Shown in pieces: positions 6,754-13,733 of a DNA stretch of 18,341 nt. The stretch is taken from positions 1 to 18,341 of the forward strand of contig JAIWOL010000142.1 in NCBI GenBank assembly GCA_020216925.1. Reading direction: 5' to 3'. The number at the start of each line of letters is the position of its first letter. Position 1 is the first letter of the stretch. Under the pieces are notes generated by a model. The model did no database searches and had not been told where the DNA came from. It worked only from the letters and a program-made list of their open reading frames with translations. A program made the translations under genes and the position numbers. This DNA is from Thiobacillus sp. Its GTDB lineage: Bacteria; Pseudomonadota; Gammaproteobacteria; Burkholderiales; Thiobacillaceae.

Positions 6754-7890
6754 ATGAAAAAAACATCCCCCCGCATCCTGCTCCGTGCATGGGCCGTGGC
6801 GACGCTGTGTCTTTTCGCGTCCACCGCTCGGGCAGCCGATCAGCCAGTCCGGTTTGCCGTTCCCGGCAGCCAGATTCAGGCGCTGGGCATTCGAACCGTG
6901 CCATTGCAGAGCCAGGCAGGCGCGGTGAAGGCAAGTTTCCCTGCGCAGGTCGTCGTTCCGCCGACGGCGGAGCAGGTGGTCAGTTCGCCGGTGGCCGGCC
7001 TGGTCGCGCAATTGCTGGTTCAGCAGAACCAGGTCGTGCGCTCGGGCACGCCGCTGCTGCGCATGGCCAGCCCGGAACTCGGCCAGTTGCAATTGCAGTT
7101 GCTGCAAGCCAGCGCCCGCGCCATGCTCGCACGGCAGGCGGCGCGGCGCGAACGGGCTTTGTTCGATGAGGGCATCATCCCGCAACGCCGGGTGCAGGAA
7201 GCCCAGGCGAGCTTGAGTGACGCCGAGGCGACGCTCAACCAGGCGCGCGCGGCGCTGCGCCTGAGCGGCATGTCGGCCGCGACGATCGCGCGGATTGCGG
7301 CTTCCGGCAAGCCAGTGGACAGCATCACGCTGGCCGCGACGCAGGCCGGAATCGTGACCGGGATTGCGGTCAAGCCGGGTCAGCGGGTGGAGGCCGCGAC
7401 CGCCTTGCTGCATGTGGCCCAAATCGATTCCCTGTGGCTGGATATCCAGCTTCCGGTGTCCGAGGGCGCGAACTGGCCGCCTGGAACGAAGGTCGGGGTG
7501 CAGGGACGGGACGTCACGGCGCGCATCTTGAGCACCAGCCCGACCGTGTCGTCCGGCAGTCAGACGGTGGTGCTGCGGGCGGCGGTCGAGGGCAAGGCCG
7601 GCCTCATTCGGCCCGGCGAGTTCGTGACGGTCGAGTTGCCCATCGCAAGCGCTCAGGCGGCGGCTCAAGGCAGCTGGGACGTGCCGCTGTCCGCCGTGGC
7701 CCACGACGGCAAGCAGGCGCATGTGTTCGTCCGCACGCCCGCCGGCTTTGAAGCCAGACCGGTGAAGATCACCGCCCGCGCCGGGCAGCGCGTGCGCGTG
7801 CAAGGCCCGCTCAAGGCCGGCGAACAGATCGCCGTTTCCGGCGTGGTGGCGCTCAAGGGCGCGTGGCTCGAAGCGAAGGGGAGCCAGTGA
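6754..7890 (+). CDS. czcB: Periplasmic adaptor (membrane fusion protein) of heavy-metal RND efflux system, CzcB type
   Basis: A 378-residue adaptor that bridges the inner-membrane RND pump and the outer-membrane channel. It begins with a signal peptide (MKKTSPRILL..., cleavage after ARA), followed by the lipoyl/hairpin pattern: PVAGLVAQLLVQQNQVVRSGTPLLRM, an alpha-helical hairpin rich in Ala, Gln and Arg (about residues 105-170), and the second lipoyl half TQAGIVTGIAVKPGQRVEAATALLHVAQIDSLW. Beta-barrel and membrane-proximal domains complete it. The mature part has only three His and no Cys, and there is no His-rich N-terminal extension or CusB-like Met cluster. The ATG at 6754 is preceded by GAGG at a spacing of 6 nt; longer in-frame versions starting upstream lack a signal peptide. 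The TGA overlaps the czcA ATG by one base. The symbol reflects family membership, not a proven substrate. Confidence 0.88.
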   Translation: MKKTSPRILLRAWAVATLCLFASTARAADQPVRFAVPGSQIQALGIRTVPLQSQAGAVKASFPAQVVVPPTAEQVVSSPVAGLVAQLLVQQNQVVRSGTPLLRMASPELGQLQLQLLQASARAMLARQAARRERALFDEGIIPQRRVQEAQASLSDAEATLNQARAALRLSGMSAATIARIAASGKPVDSITLAATQAGIVTGIAVKPGQRVEAATALLHVAQIDSLWLDIQLPVSEGANWPPGTKVGVQGRDVTARILSTSPTVSSGSQTVVLRAAVEGKAGLIRPGEFVTVELPIASAQAAAQGSWDVPLSAVAHDGKQAHVFVRTPAGFEARPVKITARAGQRVRVQGPLKAGEQIAVSGVVALKGAWLEAKGSQ

Positions 7891-10800
7891 TGCTTGCCCG
7901 CCTTATTCAGTTCTCTTTAGCGCAGCGCCTGTTCATTCTGCTGGCGACACTGATTGTCGCCGGGGCGGGATGGATGGCCTACCTCGGGTTGCCGATTGAC
8001 GCATTCCCCGATGTGTCGAGCACCCAGGTCAAAATCATCATGAAAGCCCCCGGCATGACGCCGGAGGAAGTCGAAAGCCGCATCGCGGTGCCGATCGAGG
8101 TGGAAATGCTCGGCATCCCGAAAACCAGGATCCTGCGTTCGGTCACCAAGTACGGTCTGGTCGACGTCACCATCGACTTCGAGGACGGCACCGATATCTA
8201 TTGGGCGCGCCAGCAGGTCAGCGAACGTCTGGGCGGCCTGAGCGAAAGTCTGCCCGCCGGCATCACCGGCGGCATGGCGCCGGTTACCACCCCGCTGGGG
8301 GAAATGTATATGTTTACCGTCGAAGGCGAGGGGCTGTCGCTGGCCGAACGGCGCAGCCTGCTCGACTGGGTGATCCGGCCGGCGCTGCGCACGGTGCCCG
8401 GCGTGGCCGACGTGAATGCGCTGGGCGGCGTGGTGCGCGCCTTCGAGGTGGTGCCCGATCAGCTCAAAATGGCCGCCAGCGGCGTGACCATGACGCAGCT
8501 CAGGGCGGCGATTGACGCCAACAACCGCAACGATGGCGCCGGCCGGCTCGGCGAAGGCGACGAAGTGCTGCTGGTGCGCAGCGAAGGCAATGTGACGAAT
8601 CTGGACGATCTGCGTGCGATCGTGGTTGCAGTGAAGGATGGCGCGCCGGTCCGCGTCGGCAATCTGGCCGAGGTCAAGATCGGCACCGTCACGCGCTATG
8701 GGGTGGTGACGCAAGACGGCAAGGGCGAGGCCGTTCAGGGGCTGGTGCTGGGACTGGCGGGTGCCAACGCGCAACAGGTCGTCGAAGGCGTGCAGAAAAA
8801 ACTGCAAGAACTGCAACCGACCTTGCCGCCAGGGGTGACGCTCGACGTGTTCTACGACCGCGCCTCCCTCGTCGACAAGGCGGTCGGTGCGGTATCCAGC
8901 GCGCTGCTCGAAGCGACGGTGCTGGTCATCGTGTTGCTCGGGCTGTTCCTGGGCAATGTCCGGGCGGCCGTGACGGTGGCGCTGGTGCTGCCGCTGGCGG
9001 CGCTGATCACCTTCATCCTGATGCGCGCATTCGGCATGTCGGCCAACCTGATGAGCCTGGGCGGGCTGGCCATCGCCATCGGCATGCTGGTCGATGCCGC
9101 CGTGGTGGTGGTCGAAAACATCGTGCAGCGTCTGGCGACCGACCCCACGGCCGGCCGTCTGCCGCGCCTGCATACGGTTTATCGCGCGGTGCGCGAGGTT
9201 GCGGTGCCGGTGACGTCCGGAATCCTGATCATCATTACCGTGTTTCTGCCGCTTCTGACGCTGCAGGACCTCGAAGGCAAATTCTTCGTGCCGGTGGCGC
9301 TCACCATCGTGTTCGCCCTGGCTGGCTCCCTGCTGTTGTCGCTGACCGTCATCCCGGTGCTGGCGTCCTATCTGCTGCGCGAGGTCAAGCATGAAGACCC
9401 GTGGCTGCCGCGCAAGCTGCTGGCGCTTTATACGCCGGCGCTTGCCTGGGGCCTGCGCCGGCAGGGGGTCGTGGTCGGCGTGGCGGCGGCGATGCTGGTG
9501 GGGGCGGGGGGGGTCTACACCCAGGTCGGCAAGACCTTCATGCCGACGATGGACGAAGGCGATCTGATCGTCGGCATCGAGAAACTGCCCTCGGTCAGCC
9601 TGGGGCAAAGCGCGGCGCTCGATCTGAAGATTCACCAGGCGCTGATGAAAGCCATTCCCGAGATCACCGGCATCGTGGCCCGCGCCGGCTCCGACGAAAT
9701 CGGCCTCGACCCGATGGGGCTCAACCAGACCGACACCTATTTGCAGCTAAAGCCGCGCGACGAGTGGCGCATGAAGAGCAAGGAGGCGCTGATGGACGAG
9801 ATACGCAAGGTGCTCGACCCCATGCCCGGCATCGAATACAGCTTCACGCAGCCGATCGAAATGCGCGTGTCGGAAATGATCATCGGCGTGCGCGGCGATC
9901 TGGCGGTGAAGATTTTCGGTCCCGACCTCGACCAGCTCAATGCGTATGCGAGCCAGGTCGAAGCGCTGCTCAAGACGGTCCCCGGCAATCAGGACGTGTA
10001 CACCGTGCAGAACGACGGCGTGCAGTACCTGCGGGTGGCGGTCGACCGCCTGCAGGCCGGTCGCCTGGGTTTGAGCGTCGAAGCAATCCAGGACGCGCTG
10101 CGCACGCAGATCGAGGGCCAGCGGGCCGGCGTCGTGATCGAGGGCAACCGCCGCACGCCGATCGTATTGCGCGGCACCGAGGCGGTTCGCATGTCGCCGG
10201 CCGAGTTCGGCGCCATGCGCATCACGACCCAGGACGGCAGCACGGTGCCATTGACCAGCGTCGCCACGCTGGAACGCGCCGAGGGGCCGGTCAAGATCGA
10301 TCGGGAAATGGGCAGCCGCTACAGCGTGGTGATCGCCAACGTCGGCGGCCGCGACCTGGTCGGTTTCGTCGAAGAAGCCCGGGCGCTGGTCATGCAGAAA
10401 ATGCCCTTGCCCACCGGCTACCGCATCAGCTGGGGCGGACAGTTCGAGAACCAGCAGCGCGCGGCGGCGCGTTTGGCGGTGGTGGTGCCGGTCGCGCTCG
10501 GGCTGGTCTTCGTCCTGCTGTTCTCGACCTTCCGCTCGGTGCGTCAGGCCTTGCTGATTCTGAGCAACATCCCCTTCGCGCTGGTCGGCGGCATCGTCGC
10601 CCTGTGGGTGACAGGCGAATACCTGTCGGTGCCGGCGTCGGTGGGCTTCATTGCGCTGCTTGGCATCGCCGTCCTCAACGGCGTGGTGCTGGTCAGCTAT
10701 TTCAATCAACTGAAAAACGAGGGGATGAAATTGAGCGAAGTCGTGGTGCAGGGCGCCAAACGGCGCTTGCGGCCGGTGCTGATGACCGCCTCCATTACGG

Positions 10801-10973
10801 CCTTCGGCCTGATTCCGCTGCTGTTTGCGACCGGCCCCGGCTCGGAAATCCAGCGGCCGCTGGCCATCGTCGTGATCGGCGGCCTGATCACCGCCACGGT
10901 ACTGACGCTGATGCTGCTTCCCATCCTGTATTTACGCTTCGCTTTCCCGAAACGAGAGGCTGCCCATGTCTGA
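7890..10973 (+). CDS. czcA: Heavy-metal RND efflux pump, inner-membrane subunit (CzcA family)
   Basis: A 1027-residue proton-driven transporter with 12 expected membrane helices and two large periplasmic loops, the usual length for heavy-metal RND pumps. Recognisable blocks are LPIDAFPDVSSTQVKI near the N-terminus, DGTDIYWARQQVSERL, EFTQP-like YSFTQPIEMRVSEMIIGVRG, FALVGGIVALWVTGEYLSVP and the C-terminal GPGSEIQRPLAIVVIGGL. Helix 4 reads GGLAIAIGMLVDAAVVVVEN: D402 and E409 match CzcA D408 and E415, but the Asp of the CzcA DFG motif (D402 there) is Ala396 here. Positions aligned by eye with the CusA copper-binding Met triad are Q613, E662 and L728, so Cu/Ag transport is unlikely. A divalent cation (Zn, Cd, Co or Ni) is the best inference. 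The ATG at 7890 overlaps the czcB stop (TGATG); the last codons overlap the DUF3240 gene by 8 bp. Confidence 0.93.
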   Translation: MLARLIQFSLAQRLFILLATLIVAGAGWMAYLGLPIDAFPDVSSTQVKIIMKAPGMTPEEVESRIAVPIEVEMLGIPKTRILRSVTKYGLVDVTIDFEDGTDIYWARQQVSERLGGLSESLPAGITGGMAPVTTPLGEMYMFTVEGEGLSLAERRSLLDWVIRPALRTVPGVADVNALGGVVRAFEVVPDQLKMAASGVTMTQLRAAIDANNRNDGAGRLGEGDEVLLVRSEGNVTNLDDLRAIVVAVKDGAPVRVGNLAEVKIGTVTRYGVVTQDGKGEAVQGLVLGLAGANAQQVVEGVQKKLQELQPTLPPGVTLDVFYDRASLVDKAVGAVSSALLEATVLVIVLLGLFLGNVRAAVTVALVLPLAALITFILMRAFGMSANLMSLGGLAIAIGMLVDAAVVVVENIVQRLATDPTAGRLPRLHTVYRAVREVAVPVTSGILIIITVFLPLLTLQDLEGKFFVPVALTIVFALAGSLLLSLTVIPVLASYLLREVKHEDPWLPRKLLALYTPALAWGLRRQGVVVGVAAAMLVGAGGVYTQVGKTFMPTMDEGDLIVGIEKLPSVSLGQSAALDLKIHQALMKAIPEITGIVARAGSDEIGLDPMGLNQTDTYLQLKPRDEWRMKSKEALMDEIRKVLDPMPGIEYSFTQPIEMRVSEMIIGVRGDLAVKIFGPDLDQLNAYASQVEALLKTVPGNQDVYTVQNDGVQYLRVAVDRLQAGRLGLSVEAIQDALRTQIEGQRAGVVIEGNRRTPIVLRGTEAVRMSPAEFGAMRITTQDGSTVPLTSVATLERAEGPVKIDREMGSRYSVVIANVGGRDLVGFVEEARALVMQKMPLPTGYRISWGGQFENQQRAAARLAVVVPVALGLVFVLLFSTFRSVRQALLILSNIPFALVGGIVALWVTGEYLSVPASVGFIALLGIAVLNGVVLVSYFNQLKNEGMKLSEVVVQGAKRRLRPVLMTASITAFGLIPLLFATGPGSEIQRPLAIVVIGGLITATVLTLMLLPILYLRFAFPKREAAHV

Positions 10974-11268
10974 ACTTTGCCTAACCCTGATTTGCCCGCC
11001 TGCGGTCGAGGAAAAATTGCTCGATCTGCTGCTGCTGTCTCCTGAGGTGACATTTTTCACCAGCACGGCGACGGCCGCGCACGGCATGGCTCACGATGAT
11101 CTGGATCAAACCGAGCAGGTGCTGGGTCGCGCCCGCGCCACCAGGATTCAGGTGATTTTTGCCGCAACCGGTAAAACGGCGCTGCTTGACGCCATACGCC
11201 GGCAATTGTCCGGCGCAGGCTTGCGCTATTGGGTGACCACCGTCGCCGAAACAGGAGAGATCGCATGA
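10966..11268 (+). CDS. DUF3240 family protein (proposed PII-like), linked to RND efflux
   Basis: A 100-residue cytoplasmic protein with no signal peptide or membrane segment. Its alternating beta-alpha-beta pattern starts LCLTLICPPAVEEKLLDLLL, continues VTFFTSTATAAHGM and RIQVIFAATGKTALLDAIRRQL, and ends LRYWVTTVAETGEIA. This fits the ferredoxin-like fold of DUF3240 and of PII-type trimeric proteins. The family is typically encoded beside heavy-metal RND genes, and a PII-like new group has been described in that context (recalled, details to be checked). The start (ATG 10966 after GAGAGG) overlaps the czcA stop, and its TGA overlaps the czcC ATG (ATGATG), so it is translated together with pump and channel. 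A role in sensing metal or a nucleotide and modulating the pump is inference; no PII T-loop signature is evident. Confidence 0.8.
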   Translation: MSELCLTLICPPAVEEKLLDLLLLSPEVTFFTSTATAAHGMAHDDLDQTEQVLGRARATRIQVIFAATGKTALLDAIRRQLSGAGLRYWVTTVAETGEIA

Positions 11269-12503
11269 TGATTCGAAGCCTATTGGCCGGCCTGCTGGCG
11301 ATCTCCGCCACCGCGCAGGCGATGCAAGCGGTGAATCCGCCGGGGCTCTTGCCAGCCGAAATCGCCCGCCCGCTGCTCGAACAGGACCCCGGCGTCGCCG
11401 CCGCGCGCGCGGGCCTGGACGTGGCGCGGCAAGAGGCGGGCATCCTGGATAAATCGCCCCATGAATGGACTGCCCGCGCATCGGGACAACAACGCAGGCT
11501 GGACAACGGCCCCCGTTACAACGAATGGAACGTGGGCATCGAGCGGACCATCCGCCTTTCCGGCAAGGCCGAAGCCGATCGCAAGCTGGGCAAGGCAACG
11601 GTCGAAGCGTCGCAGGCGCGCTATGGCGAAGCCCTGCACAAGTCGGCGCGTGAGCTGATGGCCTTGTGGGTGGACTGGCTGGCGGCAGAACGCGCCCGCG
11701 AATTGGCGGAGGCGAGCGTGCAGTCGATGCGAGCGAGTTTGGACGCGGTCGACAAGCGCGTGCGCGCAGGCGACGCCTCGAAGCTGGAGATGAGCATCGC
11801 CCGCGCCGAGCTGGCCGAACAAAGACGCCTGGACAACGATGCCAGGACGCGCGCCGCCACGGCCTGGGCGCGCCTGTCCACGCGCTTTCCCGGGGTGCGG
11901 CGGCAGGTCATGGCATTGCCCGCGCCGTTGCTGATCGGCGAGGATGCAGCGGCATGGCGCGACCGCATCCTGGCTCAAAGCGATGAATTGAAGGTCATCC
12001 GGGCGCAGATGCAGATGGCTCAGGCGCATGCCGAACGCGCGCGCGCGGACAGGATCCCCGATCCGACGCTGGGCGGCTATACGGCCTCGGAGGTCGGCGG
12101 CAACGAACGTCTTTATGGCGTCATGCTCAGCGTGTCGATCCCCGGGAGGGCGCGTGACGTGCGCAATGCCAAGGCGATTGCGGCGCTGGAGGTTTCGCGC
12201 CGGGAGGTCGAATTCAAGCAGCGTGAACTTGAGTCCGAGATCGCGGGCGCGTTCGCAACTGCGCGGGGGGCCTACGACAGCATGCTGATCGCCCAGGACG
12301 GGGCGGCGGCCATGCAGGAAAACGCCGCGCTCATGCAGCGGGCCTATGCGCTTGGCGAAACCGACCTGCAGGATCTGCTGCTGGCGCGTCGTCAGGCGAC
12401 CGCGGCGATGAACAATGCGCTGCAAGCGCAGGCCGCCGCCCTTCAGGCTTATTACGGCCTGCTCATCGACGCGCACCTGATTTGGGAGTTGGATCATGAC
12501 TAA
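11265..12503 (+). CDS. czcC: Outer-membrane efflux channel, TolC/CzcC family
   Basis: A 412-residue outer-membrane factor completing the tripartite pump. The signal peptide (MMIRSLLAGLLAISATAQA) has a signal peptidase I-type end, and no lipobox Cys is present. The mature protein shows two repeated long-helix segments: one from about residue 45 to 215, with the strand region WNVGIERTIRLSGKAEADRK, and one from about 230 to 405, with LYGVMLSVSIPGRARDVRNAK at the matching place. This is the duplicated architecture of the OEP family. It ends in an Ala/Gln-rich helix and YYGLLIDAHLIWELDHD. AGGAGA (11253-11258) precedes the ATG by six nucleotides, and the start overlaps the DUF3240 stop. Placement after czcB-czcA-DUF3240 supports the assignment; channels of this family are hard to assign by sequence alone. 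Many Czc operons place czcC first, so this order is a variation. Confidence 0.85.
   Translation: MMIRSLLAGLLAISATAQAMQAVNPPGLLPAEIARPLLEQDPGVAAARAGLDVARQEAGILDKSPHEWTARASGQQRRLDNGPRYNEWNVGIERTIRLSGKAEADRKLGKATVEASQARYGEALHKSARELMALWVDWLAAERARELAEASVQSMRASLDAVDKRVRAGDASKLEMSIARAELAEQRRLDNDARTRAATAWARLSTRFPGVRRQVMALPAPLLIGEDAAAWRDRILAQSDELKVIRAQMQMAQAHAERARADRIPDPTLGGYTASEVGGNERLYGVMLSVSIPGRARDVRNAKAIAALEVSRREVEFKQRELESEIAGAFATARGAYDSMLIAQDGAAAMQENAALMQRAYALGETDLQDLLLARRQATAAMNNALQAQAAALQAYYGLLIDAHLIWELDHD
12484..12488 (+). promoter_or_regulatory. Ribosome binding site for the 18-codon mini-ORF
   Basis: GGGAG lies inside the end of czcC, seven nucleotides before the ATG at 12496. It is the best ribosome site between czcC and the permease gene, whose own ATG (12545) has none. 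Confidence 0.4.
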
Positions 12504-12552
12504 AGCAGTTGCAATGACCTACGGAACCAGTCCTGTGCATACCCATGCATAA
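12496..12552 (+). CDS. Possible 18-residue peptide MTKAVAMTYGTSPVHTHA
   Basis: A mini-ORF starts inside the last codons of czcC in another frame and ends with TAA at 12550-12552, overlapping the ATG of the permease gene (12545). It has a plausible ribosome site (GGGAG, spacing 7), whereas the permease start has none. Ribosomes ending here would be placed on the permease start, so it may serve as a translational coupler. It ends in a short His-containing stretch (HTHA). Chance occurrence is possible for so short a frame. Confidence 0.3.
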   Translation: MTKAVAMTYGTSPVHTHA

Positions 12553-13597
12553 AGGGGTGATCTATGCCTTGCTGGCCGCCGCGCTGTTTGGCGCCAGCAC
12601 GCCGTTTGCCAAAGCGCTGATCGGACAGGCGGCGCCGGTCATGCTCGCCGGCTTGCTCTATCTGGGCAGCGGCCTTGGCTTGCTGATTGGATACACGCTG
12701 CGCGCGCTGGCCGCCGGTGACCGGCCGCCGGCGAACGCCCGCCTGACCCGGCAGGAGCTGCCGTGGCTGGGTGGCGCCATTCTCACCGGGGGCATCGCCG
12801 GGCCGGTGTTGCTGATGTTCGGCTTGACGCTGACCCCGGCATCGTCCGCCTCGCTGCTGCTGAATTTGGAAGGCGTGTTGACGGCGCTCTTGGCCTGGTT
12901 TGTGTTCAAGGAAAACTTCGACCGGCGTATTTTTCTGGGCATGGTCCTGATCGTGGCTGCCGGCGTCCTTTTGTCGTGGCAGCAGCGTCCCGCGCTCGGC
13001 GTGCCGTGGGGCGCGCTGGCCATTGTCGCGGCGTGTCTGTGCTGGGCCATCGACAACAATCTCACCCGCAAGGTATCGGCCAGCGATGCGGTACAAATCG
13101 CGGCAATCAAGGGCCTGGTGGCGGGCTCGGTCAACCTGTCGATTGCGCTGGCGCTGGGTTTGCCGTGGCCCGGAACGAGCACGGCGTTGATCGCCGGCGT
13201 GGTCGGCTTTGGCGGATACGGTCTCAGCCTGGTGTTGTTCGTGTTGGCGCTGCGCCATCTCGGCACCGCCCGCACCGGCGCCTACTTTTCGGCTGCACCC
13301 TTTGTCGGGGCCGCCATTGCGCTAGCGATGCCGGGCGAAACGCCGGACCCGGTGTTCTGGGCGGCGGCCGCACTGATGGGCGCCGGCATATGGCTGCATC
13401 TCACGGAGACGCACGCGCATGCGCATACCCATGTGCTGATGTCGCATGCGCACGCACACAGCCACGACGCGCACCACCAGCACAGCCATGACTTTCCGTG
13501 GGATGGCAAGGAGCCGCACAGCCATCCGCATCAGCACGAACCGCTCACGCACAGCCACCCGCATTTCCCCGATATCCATCACCGGCATCGGCATTGA
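12545..13597 (+). CDS. EamA/DMT-superfamily permease with His-rich C-terminal tail
   Basis: A 350-residue inner-membrane protein with about ten hydrophobic segments and the two-fold EamA repeat. The first repeat begins GVIYALLAAALFGASTPFAKAL, and the second begins near WGALAIVAACLCWAIDNNLTRK, as in drug/metabolite transporters. The last 66 residues (about 285-350) carry 24 His in HAHAHTH, SHAHAHSH, HSHPHQH and HHRHRH clusters, which should bind metal ions; by standard EamA topology this tail would lie in the cytoplasm. Such tails occur in a recognised subgroup of bacterial EamA proteins (recalled). The gene follows czcC by 41 bp with no terminator between, so it probably belongs to the efflux operon and may act on the same metal; direction and substrate are unknown. 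No ribosome site precedes the ATG. The last TM-like segment ends at GAGIWLHLTE. Confidence 0.83.
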   Translation: MHKGVIYALLAAALFGASTPFAKALIGQAAPVMLAGLLYLGSGLGLLIGYTLRALAAGDRPPANARLTRQELPWLGGAILTGGIAGPVLLMFGLTLTPASSASLLLNLEGVLTALLAWFVFKENFDRRIFLGMVLIVAAGVLLSWQQRPALGVPWGALAIVAACLCWAIDNNLTRKVSASDAVQIAAIKGLVAGSVNLSIALALGLPWPGTSTALIAGVVGFGGYGLSLVLFVLALRHLGTARTGAYFSAAPFVGAAIALAMPGETPDPVFWAAAALMGAGIWLHLTETHAHAHTHVLMSHAHAHSHDAHHQHSHDFPWDGKEPHSHPHQHEPLTHSHPHFPDIHHRHRH

Positions 13598-13695
13598 CCG
13601 TGCTGCGACGGGCTGCGGCGACGCCTGCAGGCATGGCCAGTCGAAGCCCCGCGATCACGTGTACTGGGCGTTGTCGGAACAAAATGCAGTTTCGT

Positions 13696-13719
13696 GCCGT
13701 GTCTGCAAGCGGACACGGC
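13696..13719. terminator. Possible bidirectional terminator between the permease gene and glnS
   Basis: A perfect 8-bp stem, GCCGTGTC (13696-13703) with GACACGGC (13712-13719), can extend by T-G and G-C pairs into its loop. It lies between the convergent 3' ends of the permease gene and glnS. No clear T-run follows on either strand, so its strength as an intrinsic terminator is uncertain. Confidence 0.45.
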
Positions 13720-13733
13720 TGATTGGACCGGCG

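Noticed and set aside
7917..9635. 572-codon open frame on the - strand, rich in His, Gln and Arg
   Set aside because: Antisense to czcA; its composition is a by-product of the pump codons, not a His-rich metal protein.
7890..10973. Assignment of the pump as CusA (Cu/Ag)
   Set aside because: Although helix 4 resembles CusA, none of the three copper-binding Met positions is conserved, and the cleft sequence (TQPIEMRVSE...GVRG) is CzcA-like.
9401..10984. 527-codon + strand frame inside czcA
   Set aside because: Shifted frame with Arg/Gly/Ala-rich low-complexity product; the czcA frame is intact and conserved throughout.
13383..13597. CAC/CAT-rich repeats at the end of the permease gene as a DNA repeat or CRISPR
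   Set aside because: They are His codons of the tail in frame; spacing is irregular and there are no repeat-spacer units.
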